The notes under the pieces are model-generated. The model did no database searches. It was not told the origin of the DNA and saw nothing but the letters and a program-made list of their open reading frames with translations. Both the position numbers and the translations under genes were made by a program. A stretch of DNA of 64,000 nt from Trueperella bialowiezensis (GTDB lineage Bacteria > Actinomycetota > Actinomycetes > Actinomycetales > Actinomycetaceae): positions 558,001-622,000 of the forward strand of contig NZ_LR134476.1 in NCBI RefSeq assembly GCF_900637955.1. Reading direction: 5' to 3'. Below are positions 1 through 9,053 of the stretch, one piece after another (position 1 is the stretch's first letter; every line of letters begins with the position of its first letter).

Positions 1-588
1 GGGTCGATCGTCGTCGACGGCGAACTTATGGGTTACGAAGAACGTAACGGTAAGCTTTACGAGCTGAGTGACAAGGCAATCGCGAAGCAGCGCAGCCATA
101 TCGGCATGGTGTTCCAACGGTTCAACCTGTTTCCACACATGACAGCGTTGGAGAACGTTATGGAGGCTCCGGTCCAGGTCAAGGGGTTGAGCCAAGACGA
201 GGCGAAAGCCGCGGCGAACGAGTTGCTGGCGCAGGTCGGCCTGGCGGATCGTGCCGAACACTATCCCAGTGAGCTTTCTGGCGGCCAGCAGCAACGCGTG
301 GCGATCGCCCGGGCGTTGGCCATGGAGCCAGAGCTCATGCTTTTTGACGAGCCTACATCTGCACTTGACCCGGAGCTCGTCGGTGAGGTTCTTGCTGTCA
401 TGAAGAACCTGGCAGCTCAGGGTATGACGATGGTGGTGGTCACCCACGAAGTGGGCTTCGCCCGCGAAGTCTCCGATCAGGTGATTCTCATGGACGAGGG
501 AATGATCGTCGAGGCCGGATCGCCTGCAGACATTTTTGATAATCCGAAGAACCCGCGTACGAAGGATTTCCTCGGCAAGGTGCTCTAA
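1..588 (+). CDS. Amino-acid ABC transporter ATP-binding protein (5' end cut by window)
   Basis: ATPase subunit of an importer of the polar amino acid (GlnQ/HisP-like) family; it hydrolyses ATP at the inner face of the membrane to drive uptake. The frame is open from base 1 (in-frame GSIVVDGEL precedes the first ATG at 28), so the true start and the Walker A loop lie outside the window. Visible in order: Q-loop region [14 protein letters not shown] signature [15 protein letters not shown], Walker [14 protein letters not shown] and the switch histidine in VVTHEVGFA. The permease and binding protein are presumably upstream. The gene converges on rplQ, with a long hairpin between them. The family call is secure; the exact substrate is not visible. 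Confidence 0.93.
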   Translation, partial: GSIVVDGELMGYEERNGKLYELSDKAIAKQRSHIGMVFQRFNLFPHMTALENVMEAPVQVKGLSQDEAKAAANELLAQVGLADRAEHYPSELSGGQQQRVAIARALAMEPELMLFDEPTSALDPELVGEVLAVMKNLAAQGMTMVVVTHEVGFAREVSDQVILMDEGMIVEAGSPADIFDNPKNPRTKDFLGKVL

Positions 589-602
589 AAGATACACAGC
601 AG

Positions 603-639
603 CAGGTGGCCCGGTGTTTTTCAAACACCGGGCCACCTG
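603..639. terminator. Bidirectional hairpin between ABC ATPase and rplQ
   Basis: A perfect 17-bp stem with a 3-nt loop (TTC) lies between two converging genes, 14 nt after one stop and 27 nt after the other. The stem base has three T/A pairs next to the loop, but no clear U-tract follows on either side. It probably serves both transcripts. Confidence 0.75.
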
Positions 640-666
640 TATGTCAGCGAGCGCTATCGCGCCTAA

Positions 667-1248
667 TTACTTGCTGTCAGCCTCGTCAGCGGAATCAGCG
701 CTTGGAGCCGAGTCAGCCGACTCAGCGGAGTCTGCCGACTCCGGTGAATCAGCACTCGGCGCCGACTCAGCGCTCTCGGCGCTCTCGGCACTTTCAGCAG
801 ACTCTGCCGACTGTGCAGCCTCTTCCTCAGCGGCAGCAGCCTTCTGTGCAGCCTTCTCCGCTTCCTTAACAACTGCCTGCTTCGGCGACACCGGCTCAAG
901 CACGAGCTCAACCATCGCCATCGGCGCGTTGTCGCCCTTACGGTGCGGAAGCTTCGTCAGGCGAGTGTAGCCGCCGTTACGCTCCGCAAACTTCGGAGCG
1001 AGCTCCTCGAATAGAATGTAGGCGCTCTCGCGGTCACCGAGAACCTTGAGGGCCAGACGACGATTGTACGTGTCACCCTTCTTAGCCTTAGTGATGAGCT
1101 TTTCCATGTGCGGACGCACCCGGCGTGCACGAGCCTCCGTGGTCACCACGGCCTCATTGTGGATGAGAGCCTTGCACAGGTTAGCAATAATCTTACGCTC
1201 GTTGGCCGGGCTGCCTCCGAGACGTGGACCCTTCGCGGGTTTGGGCAT
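667..1248 (-). CDS. rplQ: 50S ribosomal protein L17 with repetitive acidic tail
   Basis: L17 of the large subunit, last gene of the alpha operon after rpoA. The canonical core spans residues 1-120 (MPKPAKGPRLGG start, ANLCKALI, TEARARRVRPHMEKLIT). After it comes an Ala/Lys/Glu-rich linker and then, from about residue 147 to the end, a low-complexity run of SAE/SAD triplets with scattered PSAD units. The total of 193 residues compares with about 120-130 for E. coli-type L17. Long acidic or Ala-rich L17 tails are known in Actinobacteria, but the regularity of this one is notable. The start is the ATG preceded by AGGAGAA. Confidence 0.97.
   Translation of the reverse strand: MPKPAKGPRLGGSPANERKIIANLCKALIHNEAVVTTEARARRVRPHMEKLITKAKKGDTYNRRLALKVLGDRESAYILFEELAPKFAERNGGYTRLTKLPHRKGDNAPMAMVELVLEPVSPKQAVVKEAEKAAQKAAAAEEEAAQSAESAESAESAESAESAPSADSPESADSAESADSAPSADSADEADSK
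670..812 (-). repeat. Degenerate Ser-Ala-Glu/Asp codon repeat in the rplQ tail
   Basis: The tail of rplQ is built from about fifteen 9-nt units coding Ser-Ala-Glu or Ser-Ala-Asp, some replaced by Pro-Ser-Ala-Asp. The first five units are pure SAE; later units alternate SAD, SAE and PSAD. Such short in-frame tandem units can change number without breaking the frame. Confidence 0.8.
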
Positions 1249-1319
1249 GATTTCTCCTAAAATTTTCCATGCGGCTAGACGCTAAGCCATCGCCGCCACC
1301 CCATGGGGCGAATCCAGAC

Positions 1320-2318
1320 TTATGCGTCGTCGCTGAACTGCATGCCGTAGGATTCTTCACCGAACCCGGACATGTAGCCGGCAGGCGAATCCTTCAAACG
1401 CAGATCAAGCTTGGCAAGCTCGTCCTTAACATCCTCGATTGACTTCGCACCGAAGTTACGAATATCAAGAAGATCAGCTTCAGAACGCATCACAAGTTCA
1501 CCGATCGTGTGAATACCTTCACGCTGCAGACAGTTCTGCGAACGAGCAGGCAGATTCAAGATCGTGATCGGGTGCTGCAGGTCCGAGGACTGCTGCTCGA
1601 CAACCGGGGCTTCCTTCAGTTCGAGGCCTTCGACTTCTTCGTTCAGCTCGGTGGTCAGCCCGAACAGTTCGACGAGCGTCTTACCGGCTGACGCAAACGC
1701 GTCACGAGGCGCAGTGGACGGCTTGGTCTCGACGTCGACGATCAGCTTGTCGAAATCGGTACGCTGGCCCACACGGGTGGCCTCCACCTTGTAGGAAACC
1801 TTGACGACAGGCGAGTAGATCGAATCAATCGGGATCCGACCGATCTCGTAGTCCGGGGAGTTGTTCTGCGCGGCAGAGACATACCCGCGGCCACGCTCGA
1901 CAGTCAGGTCAACCTCGATCTTGCCCTTGTCATTCAACGTGGCAATAACCAGATCCGGGTTGTGGATTTCCACGCCCGACGGCGGGGTGATATCCGAAGC
2001 CAGCACTTCGCCTGGCCCTTGCTTACGCAGATACATGAGAACCGGTTCGTCGTGCTCAGAGGTCACAACGAGTTCCTTCAGGTTCAAAATGATCTCGGCA
2101 ACATCTTCTTTGCAGCCAGCAATCGTCGAAAACTCGTGCAGGACGCCGTCGATATGTACCGACGTGACAGCTGCACCTGGAATCGACGAAAGCAGCGTAC
2201 GGCGCAGGGAGTTACCCAGCGTGTAGCCGAAACCCGGCTCGAGCGGATCGAGCGTGAAACGCGAACGCGTATCGGAAATCTTCTCTTCCGTGAGAGTGGG
2301 TCGCTGTTCAATGATCAC
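1320..2318 (-). CDS. rpoA: DNA-directed RNA polymerase subunit alpha
   Basis: Alpha subunit, which dimerises to start assembly of RNA polymerase and contacts upstream promoter DNA and activators. The N-terminal domain covers about residues 1-235 ([31 protein letters not shown] is the classic dimerisation and beta-contact region). A flexible linker follows, then the C-terminal domain at about 255-315, with [22 protein letters not shown] and the helix-hairpin-helix [12 protein letters not shown]. Length 332 is usual for Actinobacteria. It lies between rpsK and rplQ, the standard alpha-operon order. ATG start at the expected place. Confidence 0.98.
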   Translation of the reverse strand: MIIEQRPTLTEEKISDTRSRFTLDPLEPGFGYTLGNSLRRTLLSSIPGAAVTSVHIDGVLHEFSTIAGCKEDVAEIILNLKELVVTSEHDEPVLMYLRKQGPGEVLASDITPPSGVEIHNPDLVIATLNDKGKIEVDLTVERGRGYVSAAQNNSPDYEIGRIPIDSIYSPVVKVSYKVEATRVGQRTDFDKLIVDVETKPSTAPRDAFASAGKTLVELFGLTTELNEEVEGLELKEAPVVEQQSSDLQHPITILNLPARSQNCLQREGIHTIGELVMRSEADLLDIRNFGAKSIEDVKDELAKLDLRLKDSPAGYMSGFGEESYGMQFSDDA

Positions 2319-2373
2319 TGGTGATGTCCTTTCATCGGGTGCCCGCTATATGACACCCAAACCTTTTTAACGT

Positions 2374-2406
2374 GGGGATCATCCCCCTGAAAGCCATGCG
2401 GCTTTC
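2374..2406 (-). other. Two small inverted repeats between rpsK and rpoA
   Basis: The roughly 100-nt gap contains a 7-bp stem with a 4-nt loop (GAAAGCC/GGCTTTC) next to a GGGGAT/ATCCCC inverted repeat. They could stabilise or set processing of the rpsK-rpoA mRNA. No U-tract follows, so they are not called a terminator. Confidence 0.4.
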
Positions 2407-2419
2407 GGTGCTGAATCGA

Positions 2420-2815
2420 TCAAACGCGACGACGCTTCGGCGGGCGGGTACCGTTGTGCGGCTGAGGGGTGACGTCGGAAATGGACGTCACTTCAAGACC
2501 GGAAGCGGTGAGCGAACGAATCGCCGTCTCGCGGCCGGAACCCGGTCCTTTAACGAAGACGTCAACCTTCTTCAGGCCCTGATCCATGGCACGGCGTGCA
2601 GCGTTCTCAGCGGCAAGCTGAGCAGCATATGGGGTCGACTTACGCGATCCCTTGAACCCGACCATTCCAGCCGACGCCTGAGCGATGACCTCGCCCTTCG
2701 AATCGGTGATCGAGACGATCGTGTTGTTAAACGTTGACTTGATGTGCGCCTGTCCATTAAGGACGTTCTTACGGCCGGTACGGCGCGGACGGCGCGATTG
2801 AGACTTTGGTGGCAT
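2420..2815 (-). CDS. rpsK: 30S ribosomal protein S11
   Basis: S11 of the small-subunit platform, which contacts the 690 and 790 loops of 16S rRNA. The 131-residue protein has the family core ([50 protein letters not shown]) and the conserved C-terminus [21 protein letters not shown]. Usual length for the family. It lies 17 nt downstream of rpsM and upstream of rpoA in the alpha operon. Confidence 0.98.
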   Translation of the reverse strand: MPPKSQSRRPRRTGRKNVLNGQAHIKSTFNNTIVSITDSKGEVIAQASAGMVGFKGSRKSTPYAAQLAAENAARRAMDQGLKKVDVFVKGPGSGRETAIRSLTASGLEVTSISDVTPQPHNGTRPPKRRRV

Positions 2816-2832
2816 TGATACTCCTGAACCTA

Positions 2833-3204
2833 CTAGGCCTTCTTCTTACCTGCGACAGTGCGCTTCGGACCCTTACGGGTGCGCGCGTTCGTCTTTGTGC
2901 GCTGGCCGTGCACTGGCAGGCCCCTGCGGTGGCGCAAGCCCTGGTAGCAGCCGATCTCAACCTTGCGGCGAATATCAGCCTGAATTGAGCGGCGCAGATC
3001 GCCTTCTACCTTGTAGTTGTCATCGATATGGTTCTTGAGCTTGACCAGATCTTCTTCTGTCAGATCACGCACGCGCGTATCCGGGTTCACTCCTGTTGCT
3101 TCGAGCGACTCCCGGGCACGGGTGCGGCCAATGCCGAAAATGTATGTGAGCGCAACCTCGACGCGCTTGTCGCGCGGGAGGTCAACGCCTGAAAGACGTG
3201 CCAT
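2833..3204 (-). CDS. rpsM: 30S ribosomal protein S13
   Basis: S13 of the small-subunit head, forming the B1 bridges with L5 and the large subunit. The start is the ATG giving [21 protein letters not shown], preceded by AAGGGAG at good spacing; the frame stays open upstream but that part has no S13 character. The helix-two-turn-helix ([19 protein letters not shown]) and basic C-terminus ([28 protein letters not shown]) are typical. 123 residues. A gap of about 170 nt separates it from rpmJ. Confidence 0.97.
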   Translation of the reverse strand: MARLSGVDLPRDKRVEVALTYIFGIGRTRARESLEATGVNPDTRVRDLTEEDLVKLKNHIDDNYKVEGDLRRSIQADIRRKVEIGCYQGLRHRRGLPVHGQRTKTNARTRKGPKRTVAGKKKA

Positions 3205-3374
3205 TCTTGGCTCCCTTGTCTTATTCCGAAGGTGTGGAGCACTACCGCCCCGGCGGGAACGCCCGGGCCTCAGCCTCCGGACTGAGGGTTGTGCTTTCGC
3301 ACTGGTAATGCAATTTACTGCGATTCGTGTCAGTGCCACATGCTGAGCCACTGACGATTCTGGGATAACGCTGG

Positions 3375-3488
3375 TTAACCCTGACGCTGCTTGTGCCGCG
3401 GGTTATCACAGATAACCATGACGCGACCGGAGCGCCGGATGATCTTGCAGTTATCGCAGATCTTCTTAACGCTAGGCTTGACCTTCAT
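3375..3488 (-). CDS. rpmJ: 50S ribosomal protein L36
   Basis: A 37-residue zinc-ribbon ribosomal protein. Translation gives [17 protein letters not shown]..., ending in RHKQRQG. The C-x2-C pair (CDNC), the later cysteine (VICDN) and the histidine (RHKQ) are all present, so this is the zinc-binding form. It lies between infA and rpsM as in most bacteria. Confidence 0.97.
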   Translation of the reverse strand: MKVKPSVKKICDNCKIIRRSGRVMVICDNPRHKQRQG

Positions 3489-3531
3489 ATACGGTGTTTC
3501 CTATGCCGGATATCCGGCGGTCGATTGCGGG

Positions 3532-3750
3532 TTACTTGTAGCGATAGACAATCCGGCCACGGTTGAGGTCGTAGGGCGTGAGCTCGACGACGACGCGGTC
3601 TTCCGGAAGGATCCTGATGTAGTGCTGACGCATCTTGCCAGAGATATGCGCGAGCACAACGTGCCCGTTTTCCAACTCGACTCGAAACATTGCATTCGGC
3701 AGGGCCTCTTGGACCGTGCCTTCTACTTCTATGACGCCTTCTTTCGCCAT
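3532..3750 (-). CDS. infA: Translation initiation factor IF-1
   Basis: IF-1, a 72-residue OB-fold protein that occupies the 30S A site during initiation. The sequence is near-consensus ([36 protein letters not shown] and ending [10 protein letters not shown]). The canonical start [11 protein letters not shown] is preceded closely by GGGGGA; an in-frame ATG nine codons upstream (MEHINKAGD) has no Shine-Dalgarno sequence and extends beyond the family N-terminus. It heads infA-rpmJ-rpsM-rpsK-rpoA-rplQ. In most relatives map is the next gene upstream; here a large surface-protein gene intervenes. Confidence 0.97.
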   Translation of the reverse strand: MAKEGVIEVEGTVQEALPNAMFRVELENGHVVLAHISGKMRQHYIRILPEDRVVVELTPYDLNRGRIVYRYK

Positions 3751-3820
3751 GTCCCCCGCTTTGTTGATGTGTTCCATGTAAGGGTTCTTACAAGGAGGGC
3801 CCTATGGGCACCACCGATCT

Positions 3821-3850
3821 AGTGTACGGGAAAGAACCCACGGATTTAAA
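3821..3850 (-). promoter_or_regulatory. Candidate promoter for infA / alpha operon
   Basis: TTTAAA and TACACT are spaced by 18 bp about 70 nt upstream of infA. The -35 is poor. It is offered because the terminator-like hairpin just upstream suggests the infA group needs its own promoter. Confidence 0.35.
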
Positions 3851-3921
3851 GGCGTATCGTGGTGGATCGCGTCACGAACCCGCCTGGCTCACAGTAGCTC
3901 GGTTACACCATAAGTGGATGA

Positions 3922-3955
3922 GTGTGGGGCGGCAAGTGCTCTTGCCGCCCCACAC
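3922..3955 (-). terminator. Hairpin downstream of the CAP surface-protein gene
   Basis: A perfect 15-bp GC-rich stem (GTGTGGGGCGGCAAG and its complement) with a 4-nt loop starts 21 nt after the stop of the surface-protein gene. There is no U-tract. It probably ends that transcript and separates it from infA. Confidence 0.7.
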
Positions 3956-3976
3956 GTTTATGGGTTCACTTCCCGA

Positions 3977-6900
3977 TTAGGCGTCCTTACCGCGCCGAAT
4001 CATCAGCGCGCCTGCACCCATTGCCAGAAGCGAGATGAGTGCGAGACCGCGGGTGTCGATACCCGTGCGCACCAGCTTCGGGGCCTCTGCCTGGGCAACC
4101 GGCTTGCCCTGGTTGGCGCCTTGCGATGCGGGATCCGGCGAGGTGAGCTTGCCCAAGAGCGTCAGCACCTCAAACTCGTAGGCGCTTGTACGCTTGGTGG
4201 ACAAGCCTGTGGCCACCACCTTGTGCATGCCTACAGCAAAATCCTCTGGGATCGTCCACTCGAGGGTGGCAGTACCAGTGTCATCTGCACGTGCTTGGCC
4301 CGCGTAGACCGGGTTGGAGTACACGTGGAAGTCCACGAGCTCCCCGGGGTCGAAACCAGTTGCCACAAACGTGATGGTTCCGCCTTGCGCGTACTGAGCC
4401 CTATCGGTCTTCACTGCGACCGGATGGAACGTGTTGTACACCTCTTGCGCGGCATCCACCTTCGTCCGCAGCTGCGCAACGAGGTCTTGCGCAGGTGCAC
4501 GGTCATGCTCGGCGTCGGCAAGATCCGCGGCGGCGTCCGTAGCAGCTGCACGCGCGTTGGTGGCATCCGCCTTCAGACTTTCCACTGCATTGAACAGCTC
4601 GGGCAGGTTGTAGGCGTTGAGCACGTCGTCGTCAGTGGGCATGCCATCTGCGAGCGCCTGAGCGCCGTCGATGTCTGCCAGCTTGTCGGCAACAGCCTTG
4701 GCGCTGTCACGTGCAGCTTGTGCGTCATCACGAGCCGTTTCAGCGGAGTTTCGTGCTTCTTGTGCTGCCGCCAGCTCGGCCTGAACGTCCGCAAGCGCCT
4801 GGGCTGCAGCTTCTTGCTGTGCCAGAGTCTCTGCGACGTCCGCATGCTCGGCTTCCGCCTGCTCGAGTGTGGCCTTCGCCTGCTCGAGCACAGCGTTAGC
4901 AGCGGCAAGATCAGCCTCCACGCTCACCTTTTCTGCCTCAGCTACATCACGCTCAGCTTGGGCGGCCGCGACGTCGTCAGCTGCCTTCTGCGCGTTTTCT
5001 GCCGCTTCAGCATGAGCCGTGCTTGCCGTATCCTGCGCCTGCATAGCCGCCTGTGTTTCTTTAGTGAGCTCATCGAATTCCTCGTAGCACTTCTGAAGCT
5101 CAGCGGCGTCAGTCTTTGCCACATAGGCGTCGTAGAGATTCTTCTCATTCTCCTCAGCAGCTGCAACTGCAGCTTGCTGAGCGGTGAGTGCACTATCCGC
5201 ACTCTCTGCTCGCGACCGGGCCGTCTCTACATTACGTGCGTACTGGCCGACCTTATCCGCCTGCGTATTCTTCGCGTCGGTTAACCGTGTGACCTCGGCT
5301 TCTGCCTTTTCACGGCTATCCACAGCCGAATCACGAGCGGCCTCTTCTGCTGCTACAGCCTGCTGAGCTTCCTGTGCCTCCTGCTGTGCCGCGTCTGCCG
5401 CCTCCTTGGTCTGCGTGACCAGCTTCTGAGCCTCTTGTTGCGCAGACGTCAGCTCCGTCACGAGATTGTTGGCAGCAGTAACCTCTGCTTCAGCTTGTTC
5501 ACGCTTAGCGACGGCGTCGGCGTGAGCCTGCTTGAGAGCCGCATCTCCATTCGTGCGCGCCTCATTGAGCTCGTTGTAGTACGTCATGAAGCGCTGCTCG
5601 TAATCGGCAACCGAGTAGGAGGTACCCGTGTGCTCGGGAGAAAGAACAACGGACTGCACGTAGTGTTCGAAGTCCCAGTCTGGCATGTCTCCGGAACGAA
5701 CGGCGTAGCCAGCCACAACGCTATCTTTCGCCGAAAAAGCTTCCGGCCACATGAGGTGATCGACGAGATTGGTGTAATGACCCACAGACATTACGTCGTT
5801 GACAGGATTCGCCTTGAGTTCCGCGTCCATCTGGGTGCGAGACGTCACGCCTTCAGCGCGCAGCCGGTCAAACTGGGCCTTTTCGGCGTCCCACCAGCCT
5901 TCAAGAGCGTCGCTCGCCGTGTTCGACCCCCAATGGAGATTCTCGTAGGGCGGACTATAGGCACTAGCATGCCCGAGCTTATTATGGGACCAGTTCGCGT
6001 TCGCCTGAGCCACGGCCATCACATAGTCGTTGACTCCAACCACTGACAGCTGCCGGCCATCAATGCCCCCATCAGACTGCCGCTTATCGTTGATCGTATT
6101 AATCTGCGCGATCGAGTGCTTCATATTATCGAGCGACGTAGCGCTTTCAGCAGGGGTAGCATCGAACGTCGGCTGCAGATAGCTCGAACCATCGCTAGCC
6201 TGGCGATCCTTCGTCAGCACGTCCACAGCTGCCTGCGATCCGTTTTCTTCGAAGAATGCGAGTGATCCACGATCCCACTTCTTCTGAGCTTCACCCTTCG
6301 ACGCGTCCGACGCTTCACGCGCACTCTTTTCCTCATCCTGCGCACTCGTCAGCGCCTGCTGAGCGTCCGTTAAAGCCGTCTCAGCATCAGCGAGCTTCTG
6401 ATCAGCGGTGCCTTTCGTTGCGACTGCTGAATCGTGCGCGTTCTTGGCTTCGCTTGCTTTGTCTGCACTAGCACTTGCTTTTGACGTCGCCTCATCGAAT
6501 TTGGTCTGCGCCGCAGCTTCGGCATTCCGGGCCTCAGTCAGTTTTGCCTCGCCTGCCGCAAGTGCGGCTTCCAGATCGTCAAGTTCTGCCTTAGCCTCAT
6601 CAAGTCCCTTTTGCAGATCGGTGAGCGCGGCCTGTGCCGACGTCTGCTCTGCTTCGAGTTCATCGAGCTTAGTTTTCTCGAATGCGGTGACCGCCTGAGC
6701 GTTCTGCCACGCAGAGCGAGCATCCTTGGTGGCCTCGCTCAACTCGTCATATTTGGCCGTGCACTGGACGTCCTTGTCGTAGAGCTTGACACGGAGCGCA
6801 TCAAGCGCTTCCGTAGCTTCAGTCAGCTCGGTAAGAGCCGTTGCCGCGGTGGCATCCGCCTGCTCCTTGTGAGCTTGCTTCTGCTCAAGTTCTGCCTGCT

Positions 6901-7490
6901 TGTCCGCCGCGGTAGCCTGAGCCGCCTGTGCGGCACTTGCTGCGGCCTCTTGCTTTTGCGTAGCTTCGTCCACATCCGCCTGAGCTTCGGTGACAGCCGT
7001 TTGCGCGTCAGCCGGCAGGGCGTCCACGGCGGCGTCTGCCGCATCCTTGTCGGCTTGTGCTTGTGCGACCTTGCCGTCAAGCTCCGTGATCGTGTTCTCG
7101 GCAGCGGAAAGTTGTTCCTTCGCGGCGTCCAATTTTTCCTGAGCCGCAGCCGCCTTCTCCTTGGCGTCTGCCTGCGCGTCGGCAAGAGCATTCAACGCTG
7201 CCGATTCACCTTGAGTAACGGCACCCTCGGCGGTAGCCGCTTTGGCCTCGGCGTCCGCAGCAATAGAGGACATCTCTTGGATGTCCTCTTCTAACGCCGC
7301 AAGTGCGGCCTCCGCGTCAGCTAACTCTTCTTTTGCAGCTGCGAGATTCTCTTCGCTTTGCTTGACCTGACGTGCGTGGTCGTCCCCGGGATCAGCAGCG
7401 ACGCCGCCGACAACACCGAGCGTCATCGCTCCAGTAACAAGTAGGGCAACACCTGCTTTTTTTCAGTAGCCCCACACCATTCTTCCTCAT
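3977..7490 (-). CDS. Wall-anchored CAP-domain/coiled-coil surface protein, signal peptide split by a one-base frameshift
   Basis: Predicted surface adhesin-like protein of about 1170 residues once the frame is restored. Translation from the ATG at 7490 (good GGAAGGGAG site 8 nt upstream) gives MRKNGVGLLKK, then leaves frame at an A7 tract. Removing one A joins it to AGVALLVTGAMTLGVVGGVAA, completing a textbook signal peptide. As written, the downstream frame first has an ATG at 7426, inside the signal peptide. Corrected layout: long Ala/Glu/Lys coiled coil (about 35-410), CAP/SCP domain (about 450-620; NANWSHNKLGH, YENLHWGS, VGHYTNLVDHLMW), second coiled coil (about 620-1015), Ig-like domain (about 1020-1110), sorting signal LVRTG near 1139, hydrophobic helix and RRGKDA tail. 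It lies between map and infA, with its own ribosome-binding site and hairpin terminator. CAP function here is unknown. Confidence 0.85.
7457..7463 (-). repeat. A7 homopolymer in the signal-peptide coding region
   Basis: Seven A residues on the coding strand, 28 nt into the surface-protein gene. Six (or nine) would keep the start at 7490 in frame with the 1149-codon body; seven makes it stop early in another frame. It is either a phase-variable slippage site, a fixed mutation, or a homopolymer sequencing error. Confidence 0.85.
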
Positions 7491-7638
7491 TTGTTTGGCT
7501 CCCTTCCAAAGTCAGCAATGAGGCAAACGTGCGATTTAAGAGTACCATTTAACGGCATGTAAAACGATCCACTGTGCCAAAAGGCAAGACTCATTCTGAG
7601 TCCAGCAACAAAAGCGCAGGTAGCGCGATCACCAGATG

Positions 7639-8463
7639 TTAAGAAAGCGGAACTGGCGTGACACCGAACGGGGCAAGCCCTTCCGCACCGCCGTCTTTAG
7701 CGGTGAGCACCCAGATACCACCGGAATGTTTAGCGACCATGTGTTCCCAGTGCGCGGCGTCCGAGCCGTCGCGAGTGATGACCGTCCACTCATCGGCAAG
7801 CACCGTGTTGGCCTGGTCCCCCGCCGTCAGCATCGGCTCAATGCACAGGACCATGCCGTTCTTCAGCCGCGGGCTACGACCACGGGCACGATAGTTGAGC
7901 ACGTCGGGTTCTTGATGCATCGCAGTTCCGATACCGTGGCCCACGTAATCACGCACGATGTCCGGGCGGCCATCTTCAGGAAGGTCGCTCACGTAGTCGT
8001 CAATAGCTGCACCAATATCGTTCACACGTTTTCCGCGAGCCATCGCGGCAATGCCCGCCCACATCGCACCCCGGGTAGCTTCGGACAGCCGCTCGCGAGT
8101 CGCGCGAACCTCGGGATCACCACCCGGGAGCACCACGCTGAACGCGGCGTCGCCATGCCAACCATCAACAACAGCGCCGCAATCGAGTGATACCAAATCC
8201 CCCGGCTCAAGCACGCGCTCGCCAGGAATGCCGTGCACTATGACCTCGTTGACCGATGTGCAAATCTGCCCGGGATAGCCGTAGTAGCCATAAAAATTCG
8301 AGACGGCCCCAGCAGATTCCAAGACCTCAAGAGCGACGGCGTCGAGATCGGCCGTGGTCATCCCAACCTCGATCTGCTCCCGAAGCGCGTCGTGAATATC
8401 GGCGACCACGAGGCCAGCACGGCGCATCCGCCGAATCTGTTCCGGCGACTTATATTCGATCAT
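7639..8463 (-). CDS. map: Methionine aminopeptidase, type I
   Basis: Removes the initiator methionine from nascent proteins in the cytoplasm, using a dinuclear metal site. All five metal ligands are visible: the two Asp in LDCGAVVDGWHGDAAF, His in GHGIGTAMHQEP, Glu in LCIEPML and Glu in HWEHMVAK. 274 residues, usual for type Ia, with no N-terminal zinc or SH3 extension. Its start overlaps the adk stop by 4 nt (ATGA), so it is translationally coupled in secY-adk-map. Downstream, the surface-protein gene replaces the usual direct link to infA. Confidence 0.96.
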   Translation of the reverse strand: MIEYKSPEQIRRMRRAGLVVADIHDALREQIEVGMTTADLDAVALEVLESAGAVSNFYGYYGYPGQICTSVNEVIVHGIPGERVLEPGDLVSLDCGAVVDGWHGDAAFSVVLPGGDPEVRATRERLSEATRGAMWAGIAAMARGKRVNDIGAAIDDYVSDLPEDGRPDIVRDYVGHGIGTAMHQEPDVLNYRARGRSPRLKNGMVLCIEPMLTAGDQANTVLADEWTVITRDGSDAAHWEHMVAKHSGGIWVLTAKDGGAEGLAPFGVTPVPLS

Positions 8464-9053
8464 TGATTCTTCGACGCGAGGAACGCTTCACACTTGGTCA
8501 CAAGACGCTCGCGGACCTCATCGATCGTGCCCATGCCGTCGATTCCTACAAGCAAACCACGTTCGCGGTAGACCGCTAGCAACGGCTCAGTGCTTTCGTG
8601 ATAGACCTCGATCCGATGGCGGATGACATCCTCGGTGTCGTCCTCACGGCCTTCCTTCTCAGCCCGAAGCAACAGGCGAGAAACGATTTCGTCGTCGGGA
8701 ATCTCCAATTCAATGACGGCGTCTAGCGGAGCATCGTACTCGGCAAGAATCCGATCCAAAGCCCCAACCTGGGATAGGGTACGCGGATATCCATCAAGCA
8801 GGAAACCGTTAACCCGCGGGTCGAGAGCACGCAGATGATCAGCGACCATGCGGTCAGTCACCTCGTCAGGAACCAGATTACCGTTGTTGATATAGGACGC
8901 AATCTGTTCGCCAAGTTCGGAACCAGAACGAATGGTTTGGCGGAATAGCTCGCCAGAGGAAATCCAGGCTATACCCAGATCGGCACTGACGTTCTTCGCC
9001 TGCGTGCCCTTGCCCGCTCCCGGCGGGCCCATGATGAGAAGACGATATGTCAT
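8460..9053 (-). CDS. adk: Adenylate kinase
   Basis: Interconverts ATP + AMP and 2 ADP. The P-loop is at the N-terminus (GPPGAGKGTQAK). The AMP-binding segment includes SSGELFRQTI, followed by GFLLDGYPRTLSQ, and the LID region RLLLRAEKEGREDDTEDVIRHR is the short form without zinc cysteines. The conserved C-terminal Asp and Gly (GIDGMGTIDEV) are present. 197 residues, as for short-LID actinobacterial enzymes. ATGA overlaps join it to secY upstream and map downstream. Confidence 0.97.
   Translation of the reverse strand: MTYRLLIMGPPGAGKGTQAKNVSADLGIAWISSGELFRQTIRSGSELGEQIASYINNGNLVPDEVTDRMVADHLRALDPRVNGFLLDGYPRTLSQVGALDRILAEYDAPLDAVIELEIPDDEIVSRLLLRAEKEGREDDTEDVIRHRIEVYHESTEPLLAVYRERGLLVGIDGMGTIDEVRERLVTKCEAFLASKNQ

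Noticed and set aside
3804-3980. 58-codon plus-strand frame after an AAGGAGGG site, antisense to the infA upstream region
   Set aside because: The good ribosome-site match is there, but the frame runs straight through the surface-protein terminator hairpin and into that gene's stop, and the product has no recognisable character. Most likely chance.
7457-7463. Programmed -1 frameshift at the A7 tract
   Set aside because: A -1 shift from the 7490 start gives a frame that stops soon after. Only a +1 shift, or loss of one A (by mutation or transcript slippage), leads into the body frame.
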